From: Mytilus galloprovincialis
Lineage: Eukaryota > Mollusca > Bivalvia > Mytilida > Mytilidae
Assembly (NCBI RefSeq): GCF_965363235.1
Contig: NC_134848.1
Coordinates: forward strand, 61,714,181 to 61,778,180
Direction: 5' to 3'
Length of the DNA stretch: 64,000 nt
This document shows positions 14,035 to 25,989 of this stretch, piece by piece. Below the pieces are notes generated by a model. That model ran no database searches. It was given only the letters and a program-made list of their open reading frames with translations, and was not told the DNA's origin. The position numbers and the translations under genes are program-made. Each line of letters opens with the position of its first letter. Position 1 is the stretch's first letter.

Positions 14035-14573
14035 TTTTATTATTTAACACAACATTGTTTTTATTGCAAGCAATTTCATATATCAATATACAGCTAGGGA
14101 ATATTTGTTGTTGACCGAAAATATAAGATACATCGATTTAAACTATGTGAAAAATAAATAATTTGTGTAAGTTACTTTAATTTCCGTGTCTATATTTAAT
14201 TTACGAGTACACTATTGTAGGACAGAAAAAGAGAAACGGAAATATACAGGAATACCTAAAGTTTCGTAAGTCATTACAATGGACCATACATTACTTACAT
14301 GTCACAAATTTTCATAGCACTCAGCAAGTTTTGAAACGAATATGTGAGATAAAGATCTACTGCATTTGGCCAAATTAAAAATATGTTAAACATCTAACTA
14401 TTTTATTTTTAACAGATTCACAAGTTTTGAATTTTTTAAACCGTGCATCAATATTTTATTGTTTTATTTAAATTCCTTATTTGTTACGTGTATTGATCAT
14501 TCATTTGTTTAAATTGTGAAGTATATGACTTTAATGATCTTTAATAAAATACACGCATTTATATATATAAGTC
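14035..14573 (-). repeat. Right arm of long inverted repeat
   Basis: This is the inverted partner of 7-547. The inner edge is TTTTATTATTTAACACAAC and the outer edge is TATATATATAAGTCGA. Differences from the left arm are mostly single bases and short AT indels, which suggests a fairly young duplication or gene conversion between arms. Confidence 0.9.
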
Positions 14574-14924
14574 GATACAGTTTGAAATAAATAAACGAAA
14601 GATACATCGATGATGTTTTGCTTGAGTGATTCACCTGTTAAAAGCTCGGGTCTCAACACGGTTTAAAACGAATTAATACCAGTTTGAAATAGTTTAACGG
14701 GGGCGTGGCCTATTTGTTTGACGTAACTTACCGCCAACTTGAATTAAATTGAACGACTGCAAGCGAATCTATTTGACTGGCATTAAAATGATTTGATATG
14801 CATTGAAATAAATTAAAAATGATTTTTAATTTTTGTCAATCTTTATCAAATGACGATTAATCTCATTTAAACAGCGTTAATGCGTTTTTGTCCGATCAAG
14901 TTAAATTCGGGTTACTAGTGGCAT

Positions 14925-16845
14925 GAAGGCACCCTAAATTTATGCAAACAAAAATTTGAAAAAAATTGCTGATTTAGTATGCTGGTATATAGATTTATGA
15001 ATAAAAGTGCTCACATGGTCAGTTTTGGTCAACACGGTCAAATAATTTTGTTGCACAAGTCAGCAAGAGGTATAAAAACTACTGAAATTTGTTACGTATC
15101 AATATTTTGAATAAAAGGAGGACATATGCTTGCACCCTAAATTTATGCATCAAAAAATTGTTGTTATTGTATAGCAATATTGCTGTCCATTGTAATATAC
15201 ATTGAATCCTGACATAACAAATATGGCTGATTTACTATGCTGGTATATAGATTTACAAATAAAAGTGCACATATGGTCAGTTTTAGTTGATGCAGTTAAA
15301 TAATTTTGTTGTACAAGTCAATATGAGGTATCAAAACTACTGAAATTTTGTTACGTATCAAAATTTTGAATAAAAGGAGGACATGCTGGCACCCTAAATT
15401 TATGCGAACAAAAATTTGAAAAAATATGGCTGATTTACTATGCGGGTATATAGATTTATAAAAAAAAGTGCACACATGGTCAGTTTTGGTCAACACGGTC
15501 AAATAATTTTGTTGCACAAGTCAGCAGGAGGTATCAAAACTACTGAAATTTTGTTACGTATCAATATTTTGAATAAAAGGAGGACATATGCTGACACCCT
15601 AAATTTATGCAAACAAAAAATTGTTGTTATTTTATTACAATATTGGTGTCCATTGTAATATACATTGAATCCTGACATAACAAATATGGCTAATTTACTA
15701 TGCTGGTATATAGATTTACAAATTAAAGTGCACATATGGTCAGTTTTGGTTGGTGCAGTCATATAATTTTGTTGTACAAGTCAATATAAGGTATCAACAC
15801 TACTGAAATTTTGTTACGTATCAAAATTTTGAATAAAAGGAGGACATGAAGGCACCCTTAATTTATGCAAACAAAAATTTAAAAAAAATTTGCTGATTTA
15901 GTATGCTGGTATATAGATTTATGAATAAAAGTGCTCACATGGTCAGTTTTGGTCAACACGGTCAAATAATTTTGTTGCACAAGTCAGCAAGAGGTATCAA
16001 AACTACTGAAATTTTGTTACGTATCAATATTTTGAATAAAAGGAGGACATATGCTGGCACCCTAAATTTATGCAAACAAAAAATTGTTGTTATTGTATAG
16101 CAATATTGCTGTCCATTGTAATATACATTGAATCCTGACATAACAAATATGGCTGATTTACTATGCTGGTATATAGATTTACAAATTAAAGTGCACATAT
16201 GGTCAGTTTTAGTTGATGCAGTCAAATACTTTTGTTGTACAAGTCAATATGAGGTATCAAATCTACTGAAATTTTGTTATGTATAAAAATTTTGAATAAA
16301 AGGAGGACATGCTGGCACCCTAAATTTATGCGAACAAAAATTTGAAAAAATATGGCTGATTTACTATGCGGGTATATAGATTTATAAAAAAAAAGTGCAC
16401 ACATGGTCAGTTTTGGTCAACACGGTCAAATAATTTTGTTGCACAAGTCAGCAAGAGGTATCAAAACTACTGAAATTTTGTTACGTATCAATATTTTGAA
16501 TAAAAGGAGGACATATGCTGACACCCTAAATTTATGCAAACAAAAAATTGTTGTTATTGTATAGCAATATTGCTGTCCATTGTAATATACATTGAATACT
16601 GACATAACAAATATGGCTGATTTACTATGCTGGTATATAGATTTACAAATTAAAGTGCACATATGGTCAGTTTTAGTTGATGCAGTCATATTGTTTTGTT
16701 GTACAAGTCAGTATGAGGTATCAAAACTACTGACATTTTGTTACGTTTCAAAATTTTGAATAAAAGGAGGACATGAGGTATCAAAAATGTAACTAAATTT
16801 GTTTACGCATCAATATTTTGAATAGAAGGAGGACATGCTGTCAAC
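14925..16845 (+). repeat. Tandem array with ~463 bp higher-order unit
   Basis: GACATATG recurs at 15,121, 15,583, 16,046 and 16,510, so the period is 462-464 bp. Each unit holds two diverged half-units of about 230 bp, each with CACCCTAAATTTATGC and GGTATATAGATTTA. One half carries an extra segment around TTGTTGTTATTGTATAGCAA. Open frames in the array on both strands are by-products of the repeat and are not genes. Confidence 0.9.
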
Positions 16846-17184
16846 CTAAATTTATGCGAACAAAAATTTGTAGTCATGTGTTAAAATGATGCTTTCCTCT
16901 AAAATACTTCCTTTCATAGATATACATATAAATAAAGTGCAAATATGGTTGAATTTGATAGGTATTGGAATATATATTCAGTGCCCGTTATCATTGTAAC
17001 CAAGATCGTTTTTTAATTTATAGATTGGCAGATCACAGATAAAGTGTTACAAGCAACGTTTTATGCGTACTTTATTTTTAAATATTTGTATTAAATCCTG
17101 TTTATATAACGGAAGTATTAGTTTTTCTTTATTTTCGATGTTTATACTACGAAACAAAGATATTAATTTTTTTTTTAAATCGAT

Positions 17185-17600
17185 GTAGAGCGGTCCTGGT
17201 TACAAGTTAACTAAGTGTTGAGCAGACCAGTCAAAAGTTAATTTAGGGACAGGTCTGGTTGCGATCGGATTTGTCAAAGCAAAAGTTAACTTATGTTAAC
17301 TTTGTGGCAGGACTGGTCTCGAAGTTAACTTATGTTAACTTTATGGAGGACTGGTTTCGAAGTTAACTTATGTTAACTTTACGGCAGGACTGGTTCGAAG
17401 TTAACTTATATCAATAGCGGACCTGTTTCCAAGTTAACTTTTTGGCAGACATAAAAACAGTCCTAGGACCAAGTCCGCTTTTCAAGTAAACTAGATTTTG
17501 GTCCTAGGACTGGTCAGAGCAGTCCTAAATCCGGTCACAGGTTAACTTTGACCAGTCCAAATAACTGGTTATCAAGTTAACTTGCTGTACAGGTTAGGAC
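17185..17600 (+). repeat. Degenerate short tandem array rich in GTTAAC
   Basis: Units of roughly 50 bp contain GGACTGGTTTCGAAGTTAAC and TTATGTTAACTTT. The units become irregular towards the 3' side, where the order and orientation of the GGACTGGT and GTTAACTT pieces change. Confidence 0.75.
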
Positions 17601-18032
17601 TGCACCCATCTGTAGTTGCAATTGGGCCCCTGAAAAATTTGTATGAAAAGTGTTTATATTGATTATTTTTAGTTTTTTCCATGCTCATAGTTATGTAGTC
17701 TCTTGGAAACAATCACCATTTGCATTCCTTTTAGCCTTGCAAATCAGTTGAATTTACACTTATAGGTCCTTCCCCCAAAATAGCACCGTAATCATGGTCT
17801 TCACCTCTTTGTTTCCTTTGTATTCACTTGTCTCATACGGTCCGCCTTTTCTACTTCTACCTGTACTAGTCATCTTTCCACGAAGTTCAACACGTTGGGA
17901 ATACTTGTCGTCTGACATGTTGGTTGGTTACCGCCGGAATTTGACTGACGCGGTTCCGGTTCTATATTTACCATGACAATCACGTGACAAATAAAAACAT
18001 CATGTGACGTAATGTGCTGCTCGTCCTTAATA
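17601..18032. other. Noncoding stretch
   Basis: Nothing recognisable is seen between the GTTAAC array and the first copy of the 386 bp direct repeat. A 60-codon open frame at 17,794-17,976 has no domain signature. Confidence 0.5.
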
Positions 18033-18419
18033 AGAGTGTATTTTTCCTTAATTTTTGTTCTTTCCCTTCCTCACTCATTTCTTAGATTTTTTTTGGTGGA
18101 AATGAAAGAAGAGAGGTGAAATAAATTTTTGGATGTTGTATGTTAACTGATTTTGATTTGGAATGAGTGATTAGGCCAAATGCAAAAAGGTAACATTTAC
18201 AGTTTTCGGAACATCTCTTGACTTGTCAATAGAGGTATGGATGTGTATTGGCTAAATTTGTAAAAGTGATTGGTTCAATCTTTCTAAATTTTGGATATAT
18301 ATTTGGACTAGGACTATACATTACACACACAAAAAATTTGACAAAAGTGCATGGTGCAATTTTTTAAATGATGCAAAAGGTTATAAAGAACTGATAGAGG
18401 AATTAATTGTGGTTTGTGG
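18033..18419 (+). repeat. Direct repeat, copy 1 (387 bp)
   Basis: It runs from AGAGTGTATTTTTCC to GGTTTGTGG and matches 19,776-20,161 with few differences, roughly 95% by eye. There is no open frame. The ends do not obviously have retroelement-type TG...CA termini. Confidence 0.9.
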
Positions 18420-19775
18420 CCTAAGAGGTGCATTTCAGCAAATTTAGAATTTTTACTTTGGCATCTTCTCTGAATGACCTATTGGTATTAATTTGTCAAA
18501 CTACATAAGAAGAAATGAATTTCACTTTCATTTGATAGAAATTTTGTGAAAAAGTCACTTTTCAGGTTAAATGCCCAAAATGTAGCTTTTTCACTTTTTT
18601 CAATATTTTTTCAAAAACAGCATGCTTAATTACTCTCTGACAGGTTTTTTCTGATATCTATTTGTGTTTGTGGTATTTATTTCAGTTGTTTAACTTATTT
18701 GTCAACTCTGAACACAAAAAAAAGTAGATAAAAACATAAAAAGAGTGCAAAATGGTCTGTTTTAATAGTCTAAGTCTAACGGTCAGTATACGCAGCAGGT
18801 GAAATGTGAAGTTATATGCACTTAAAAGTTGTATTCCTAAACAGATTGCACTGAATCTATATCAAAAACACTTATAACTGGTTGCTTAACCATTTCTGTT
18901 TCACATATTACCTTTACTTTCTTCTGTTGGATAGCTAGTGGTTAAAATATTGGCCTTTTGAGGCTGAAATTTCATTCAAGTTTTAAACAGTAAAGTTAAT
19001 AAACTTTGCATCAGACCATACTGTCTACATATATAGTTGAAAGTGACAGTCTTGTTACATCCAGGCTCCATGTTTTATCATATCTAATCACAGATTTATG
19101 CAAAAAGAAGCATATCTCCATCTCCCATATCATTTATATGCTTTTCAATATGCAAATGTGGGGAACGGCCTAAATTGACAACCTGTTTTTTTAAGCATGA
19201 CATTGATAAAGACCATTTTATCCACATGTGTTATGCTATTTGAAACTTATATTTCCATTAAATGTACATTTATAACATGTTTAAGTTTTTTTGATACCTT
19301 AAAAACTTCAGAAAATTGTGGTAAGTGAAAAATATTACATTTGATATAAGTTTTCACTTCATTTGAAAACCTTTATTTTTTGGCACAGGCTCATATAAAC
19401 TTAACTTCTGGCCATTTTTCATAAGTCTGATACATGAAGTATGCTCTCTGTTGCTTTAAATAGATGTTAACTTATACATAGAGACATTAAAAAGTGTTAG
19501 TTTTGGTATCGTTTGGTGTTTAGAAGCTCAAATTTGATAGTTGAAATTGTTCTAACTCAACACCACAATTCAGCACCCAAAGTTAAGATATAAAAAATGC
19601 CACATTTTTTTAAATTGGTACCATATGGCTTTGAAACTTTGTAAACAGTTTTATAATATAATAAGCTTGAATCAAGCCAAGTTCAGAATTGGTCAAATTT
19701 TAGACCCCTAATAGGCCCAAGACCACAATCAATGACCCCGCTTTTCGTTGTCCACAAATATAGTTCCTTTTAATT
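18420..19775. other. Noncoding segment between two direct repeats
   Basis: 1.36 kb of AT-rich DNA with no open frame of note and no recognised motif lies between the repeat copies. If the repeats are terminal repeats of an element, the interior shows no coding function. Confidence 0.5.
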
Positions 19776-20161
19776 AGAGTGTATTTTTCCTTAATTTTTG
19801 TTCTTTCCCTTCCTCACTCATTTCTTAGATTTTTTTTGGTGGAAATGAAAGAAGAGAGGTGAAATAAATTTTTAGATGTTGTATTTTAACTGATTTTGAT
19901 TTGTAATGAGTGATTAGGCCAAGTGCAAAAAGGTAACATTTACAGTTTTCGAAACATCTCTTGACTTGTCAATAGGGGTATGAATGTGTATTGGCTAAAT
20001 TTGTAAAAGTGATTGGTTCAATCTTTCTGAATTTTGGATATATATTTGGACTAGGACTATACATTACACACACAAAAAATTGACAAAAGTGCATGGTGCA
20101 TTTTTTTCAATTATGCAAAAGGTTATAAAGAACTAATAGATGAATTAATTGTGGTCTGTGG
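19776..20161 (+). repeat. Direct repeat, copy 2 (386 bp)
   Basis: Second copy of 18,033-18,419. It ends two bases before the terminal repeat of the next element (20,163), so that element may have inserted into or next to the end of this repeat. Confidence 0.9.
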
Positions 20162-20162
20162 G

Positions 20163-21416
20163 CACTTAAAACCAAGACGATAACAAATATATATACATGA
20201 TATATTTAACATTGAATTCATGAAAGATATTTGAAAAACAACGCTGTTCTTTTCTTTTACTAACATGTAAAGAATATGGTTTATTTTCTATGATGTACAT
20301 TGCTATTTGTACAAAAAATAGCACTATACCTTATTTTTTAGATCAGAACTAGAAAAAGAAAACAAGATTAACTATAAAAAGTAACAATAAATTATGCTTG
20401 AATGTTCATTACTTACAAGAGGACTTTTGTTGAAATGAGCCACACGTGCGCGGGTAGGTGAAACAGTCGTTAGTTATTGTGGCTCATTTTGCGGAAGAAT
20501 ATGCTACTTGAGAGACTGATCATGCATGATTATTACAAAACAATGTAATGTATTTTATATCTTATAATCATATTATCGTTATTTCAGTGCATGCGATATC
20601 TTTATCATATGTTTAGTAGTAAATACAGTAGTTTTGCATATTTGATAAATAGTCTGCTGTTTAATCCATATCGCACAACTTTGATGCGCACCCTTTATCG
20701 CATACCCTTTATCACACCCCTACCCTTTATCGTATACCCTTTTTCACACCCCTACTTTTTTTTTTTTAACATAAAGTCAATTGGGTTTGTTTTTGCTTAA
20801 GAAAATTTTTCCTCAAAATAGGTCAATTTTTTGAATGATGTCATTGTTTGGTATGTGACGTCTCGAACGTCAAGTTTTTATATTGTATGTTACGTCACGA
20901 ACGTCAAGTTTTCATATTTGTAGGCACACTAAAGTAAATGCAACTATAAAAAATACAAAACACACAAATAAATACAATAATAAACAAAATATTTTAAAAA
21001 CAACAGCACGCAAATTGTAAGGTAACCCAGGTGCTTCGGATAAGTAATTAAGCAGTTCTTTTAGGCCTTTAAAACAAGACAAAAGTAGAACTGAAGGTTA
21101 CCCAGTGCTATGGATCAGAAAACAGTTCATATAATATATAATTCTCTTCTGTTGAAATATATGATAAAACGTATAATACATGGCAAAATCCGTATCACAT
21201 GCCGTATCACCCTCGACCAATATCATCCCTCGGGCCTAATGGCCCTTGGGCTGATATTGATGTCTCAGGATGATACGACATATGATACGGATTTTGCCAT
21301 GTATTATTCTCTATTTATCTGACCTTGTAGGTGCTGCGTCATAGGATGCACTTTTCAAATATTTTTAATGAATTCAATGTTAAATATATCTTGTTGTTAT
21401 CGTCTTGGTTTTAAGT
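20163..21416. mobile_element. TIR element, 1.25 kb, non-autonomous
   Basis: ACTTAAAACCAAGACGATAA at 20,163 is the inverted match of the 22 bases ending at 21,416. After a gap the similarity continues through ATATTTAACATTGAATTCAT, giving terminal repeats of about 70 bp. Inside are CCCTTTATC-rich DNA (20,690-20,760) and a long hairpin at 21,175-21,305. No transposase was seen. Confidence 0.7.
21175..21305. repeat. Long imperfect hairpin, ~65 bp arms
   Basis: The left arm starts AATACATGGCAAAATCCGTA and the right arm ends with its complement TACGGATTTTGCCATGTATT. The centre is GGGCCTAATGGCCC. With almost no loop, it could fold into a cruciform or give dsRNA if transcribed. Confidence 0.85.
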
Positions 21417-21564
21417 AAAAAAATAGCACAACAATACCAAAAATATCGAAGTAGCCCCCGGGCTAGAAGCACCATTATATTATAAAGATCAGACCAAGAA
21501 AAAGAAAACAAGATCAACTATAAAGAGTAACCAACATCATCGTCCTATATATGTTATGGGAGTT

Positions 21565-21830
21565 CGAGTCTATCAAAAGTAAAAAACAAAAATACTTAAC
21601 TTCGAGGAAAATTCAAAACGAAAGGTCTCTAATCAAAAGCTCAATCACATCAATTGCATTGACAATACTGTCACAACCCTGACTTGGCACATGTATTCTT
21701 CCACGTAGAAAATAGTGGAATGAACCCGGTCTTATACAGATCTGGATCTAGCTTAACTTCTCACGTGTATGACAGTAGCATCAAATTCCATTATATTGAC
21801 AACGATTTATGAAAAAAAAAGACATAATAA
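21565..21830 (+). repeat. Interspersed repeat family F copy
   Basis: It matches the minus strand of 33,423-33,595 in ordered blocks: a CTGTCA block, CTTGGCAC or CTTGGTAC, GTAGAAAATRGTGGA, and GCATCAAATT or GGATCAAATT. It is noncoding. I also recognise it as a common mussel repeat. Confidence 0.6.
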
Positions 21831-21872
21831 ATAAGTTCACATCATTCTGCGATTTGTATACTAAAAATATCT

Positions 21873-21903
<31 letters not shown>

Positions 21904-22214
21904 CAACCTAGTATCTTAAGGTCAAATATGTTTTAATTCTTGATTTTTTATGATTAAACAGGTATGCAATTCATCCAAAGAATTTACATAAAAACTATTT
22001 ATATATTCTTTACGAACACTCACGGATCACAGGTTAACATTACATAGATCATAGCAGACAGATTAGCATTTAGACGTTAATTCTATTTTGTTGTGTTAAT
22101 TCATCAAACTGATGTAACATCATGTGTTCTTTTTCTGACATCTTGCAAAAATCTGACGAAAGAAGATTGATTTACAGCTAATTATTGTTCATCAAGCTAA
22201 AGGTAGACTAGTGT

Positions 22215-22350
22215 CCTAGCGTTTTAAACTGAGGTCTACTGTAATAAAATTGAGACTGGACATCATGAATGTGTCAAAGAGACAACAACTCGACCAAAGC
22301 AGAAAACAACAGAAAGCCACCAAAAGGTCTTCAACACAGAGGGAACTATA
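22215..22350 (+). repeat. Interspersed repeat family B copy (SINE-like)
   Basis: It carries GTCAAAGAGACAACAACTCG and then CAAAAGGTCTTCAACACAGA. These blocks also occur in the longer copy at 39,240-39,560, and in reverse at 1,862-1,935. Confidence 0.6.
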
Positions 22351-23465
22351 AAGTCAACTTATCTCCTTAATTCAAATTTAATGGTAAAAAAAAACCCACT
22401 TCCATAAAAAAATGAAATTTAAGTTTGATTCTAAGTGGCGTATTTTTCTACCGAACTTCCGATTTGAGCCATTTTCATTTTATAAATGAAAATTATGACA
22501 CCAATTATATGGTTTGGAAGCCTTACAAGTTCAATAAGTGTTTTGATAATTGAAACACGTAATAGGAATCGACGATTTAGATACTATGTTATCCCAATAA
22601 CTTTAGTAATATTAATGTTTACATACTAAGTGGGTTAACTGTTGATCAGACAGCTATTCAACTTTAGAAGCAAAACGAAAAATACAAAAAAAATGCAAGA
22701 GGATATGATAAATACATGTAAACTGTTCAAAATAAAACAATCTATAAAAAATATAAGAATAGATTTAAGAAGGGCATTGACATTTATAATTGTAAGCAAG
22801 TGTTTTATACAAATGTTGAAACTATATTTGAGATTTAAATCATCAACATGCATTCAAAATCCTGTGCAAAGTCAAAGTAAGGTGTGACAAAATGAATTGA
22901 ACGAAGAAACGATTTACCTGTATTGTAAGCTTAACGTATGATAGTTGTTTTTTATTACAAAAAAATCAGTAAACATTGAAAACCACAACTACTCCGTTAC
23001 TCTGAGCCAATTAGAAACTCTTGATATATTTCTATACATAATTGGTACATCGCTTTTTATGACTTCTGTTATGAAGAGTCGTACTTTGTGAATAATTCCT
23101 CATTTGTTGATGTTTTTAACACATACCAAGTATATTTGTCCCATACTTGTCAATAGACAAGACGATAATGTATTGCCAGATGCATATCATCTGGCATAGT
23201 CAAGAAATATTTATAACAACCATTAAGTCTTGGTATGATATCATGTGGAAACATCTGGTATCAAACTTGTTTTCGCCCCAAAAGTGGCAGTTTTCACAAC
23301 AGCAATTTTCGTATAATGATATTGTGTATATTACATCAAATATCACACCGTACATTTGTGTGAAAACCATTGAGTAAACGAACGCATTATACTCGAATAT
23401 TTCAACTATTACTAAGGATTTTAATATTATTACTCTTGGATGAAACTATCACAAAGTATCTTCCA
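22351..23465. other. Noncoding stretch
   Basis: Nothing recognisable is seen. Overlapping open frames on both strands around 22,635-22,887 reflect lysine- and asparagine-rich AT-biased sequence and show no domain. Confidence 0.5.
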
Positions 23466-24575
23466 AAATTATATTATTAAAGCCAACAGTAGTATACCGC
23501 TGTTCGAAATTCATAAATCGGTAGAGAAAAAACAAATCCAAGTTACAAACAAAAACTGAGGGAAACGTATCAAATATAAGAGAACTACAAAAACCGAAAT
23601 GTAACACACATAGAAACGAATTATAATGTAACAATGGCCATTTTCCTGACTTGTTACAGGGCATTTTATGAAAAAAATGGTGGGTTGAACCTGGTTTTGT
23701 GGCATGCCATACCTCCCTCTGTAATGGCAATGTCAATTATATAATTAAAATGACAACAGTACACGACAGGGCTACAATAAATAAATGGGAGAAAATATAG
23801 GACAGAGAAAAAAAAAAACGAATAATAGCCATCAAAAGGTTACAGGTTAACAAAAATTATACGCCAGACGCGCGCTACGTCCACACAAAACTATGCTCAG
23901 ATGAGAAAAGTTTGAAAACCTTAACAATTACAAAGTTGAAGATCGCCGAGGACCAAAAATTCCAACAAGTTGTGAGGCCAGGGTTATCCGCCTGGGACAA
24001 AAACATCATTATTATCAAGAATAATACATAGTTTTGCAAACAGTTAATTTTATAAAAAGACTATATAATAGATATAAGTGAATAAACTGAAGTGGTGACT
24101 AGCTATACAATAAAAACGAATACATTACAAAATCACAGCCGTGTTAGCCAGTCATTGCAGCCCCAAAAGTGACAAACCCAACAAATTAATTTGGGATGGA
24201 AAAGTACCGTGCCACGTCTTAAAATAATACGAATTCACACTCAGCAAAACAGTCACATTCGTGAATAAGTCACGTTCGGTAATAAAAAGATCAGACGACG
24301 TAATGACAAACCACAATCTAACACGTGGTAAATATATTACACAGACGTTACATAAGCAAAACACATTTCCATACAATGCTTTATAACATTGCAACGTGAC
24401 AATGACATTTCGTGCGAGAACGATAACACGAATACATTTATGGAAAAAATGAATAAAAGAGCGAGTCATAAAAACTAAAGGCGTGAACTCAGCTTTGAAC
24501 AATGGAAATTTTGACATAACATTTGATTTTATAGTTAAAATGTATGTCAGAAAGAAATGCATGTATTTAGATTAT
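23466..24575 (+). repeat. Long interspersed repeat family C copy
   Basis: Landmarks are CCGCTGTTCGAAATTCATAA, ATGGTGGGTTGAACCTGGTT, CCAGACGCGCGCTACGTCCA and, further on, ACGTAATGACAAACCACAAT. I recognise these as parts of a widespread mussel repeat. A minus-strand fragment lies at 54,785-54,840. The 136-codon minus-strand open frame at 24,152-24,562 lies in this repeat and shows no domain, so it is not called as a gene. Confidence 0.55.
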
Positions 24576-25765
24576 TTATGCTAAGTGGAATGTAGATATA
24601 TAATTCTAAAATATAATAAAATTTCATTTTGATATAATATTTTTGTGTAAACATAACATGTTTTACAGTTTTGCAGACTTTCAAGGACAGATAGACTTCG
24701 AAGTGAAAAAATCTGATTAACTTAAATTACAATAAATTTGCATAAAAATGCTGATCAATTATTTTGAGCAAACAACACATGTCATTGGTTAGTTATTATG
24801 ATATGGCGGGCAGTGTAGTGATCCACATTTAGCTAATTCTTCGTAAAATAATTTGCATTTGACATTCCAGGAGGATCCCTCAATAACATATTCTGGTTTA
24901 ATATTCACACAGATATATGAACTGGCACCCCGATTATTATAAGCATTTGTTGAGAGATAACCATAATATTCCATGTTCCATCCTGTATATCACCTGTTCG
25001 TCCCTGGTATCATTATAACACTGGATGCCTGTTTCACTCCACAGACAGCACATGGTATGGTCTTAGTATAACTATTTGTGCCAAAAAAGTAACTGTTAAA
25101 TAGTGCTCCGTATATACGGACGTTGTCAGCACCACTGGTCTTATTAAAGTCAGGATCTAATGGAAGACAAACAGGTTCCGGAGGCGCCCCGTAATCATTA
25201 TCAGATCCACCACCGGTATAACCTGAAATTGAATTGAAATAGATAATATAGTTAGCCTGGTTTTATGATGCCGGTGGAGGACTGTTTAATATTATAATTT
25301 TTATTATTATTATAATTACAGACAGACAGATAGCAGTAATTACAAACAACACACATCGTTCAAAAGTAATATATCCTAATAGAATTATAAAGACATAGTA
25401 ACATGATCCTTTACCAATTATTTCAAATTTACTTATTTTGTATATACTAGTAAGTAAACATTTTACCTGAATATACAAGCTTCGTATTAGTTATGTCTGG
25501 ACACTGCTTTCTTGACCATCTAACGTAAGTAGTACCACGTGCTAGAAGATATTAAAAGGACATCAATGAATACTTAAATTACTTGTATGTTTCATAACAA
25601 TGCGTTATTTTGATAGTCTAACAGCAATCTTGCGTCATTCTGAAATTAAAATTCATTTCAAAATGAAATTTAACATTCATGATAGCACGAGCTTTTTTTA
25701 TAATCATAGCAAGTATTGAAAGCTCCTTTATTGGTTTAATGGGGTTGTAAAAACATTGACCGTGC

Positions 25766-25811
25766 GTACATTTTTAGAATGAAGCACTTCCACGCTTCAT
25801 TCCAAATGTAC
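25766..25811. repeat. Small hairpin inside an intron of copy 1
   Basis: The arms GTACATTT...AATGAAGC and GCTTCATT...AAATGTAC pair around an 8-base loop, with a small mismatch bulge in the stem. It may be the core of a small palindromic repeat; no wider element was delimited. Confidence 0.6.
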
Positions 25812-25989
25812 TTAGGTGAACCCTTTTGCACCCCAAAAAATTTACAAAAAGAAACACTCAATTCTTAAAATAATATATCTAGCAAGCCTTTTACGGATTC
25901 ACTTATTTAATTCACGAAAAGCGTAGCTTTGAGTAAGGCGTGTCTATAGATATATTACATCAATGAGCTATGACACATGTCAAAGGTTT

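Larger units (their letters stand above)
7..14573. mobile_element. 14.6 kb segment bounded by ~540 bp inverted repeats
   Basis: The first ~540 bases recur in inverted orientation at 14,035-14,573, with only scattered mismatches and small indels. The interior has no long open frame. It holds a fold-back element, a small TIR element, a LINE remnant and unique AT-rich DNA. The homology ends near TCGACTT on both sides, but only six bases of left flank are in the window, so the true end and any target duplication cannot be judged. It may be a large non-autonomous DNA transposon, or two copies of a ~540 bp repeat that happen to face each other. No transposase, polymerase or integrase motif was recognised inside. 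Confidence 0.45.

Noticed and set aside
7-14573. Giant virus-like element with long terminal inverted repeats
   Set aside because: No polymerase, integrase, protease or capsid-like frame is present in the interior, and the tips do not match that class.
15296-16689. Several similar 60-87 codon open frames on both strands
   Set aside because: They repeat with the 463 bp tandem unit on both strands and have no domain or start context; they are by-products of the array.
18033-20161. LTR-type element suggested by the direct repeats
   Set aside because: No coding region, primer-binding site or TG...CA ends were seen; recorded only as a direct-repeat pair.
24152-24562. 136-codon minus-strand open frame
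   Set aside because: It lies inside an interspersed repeat recognised as noncoding, and shows no domain or splice context.
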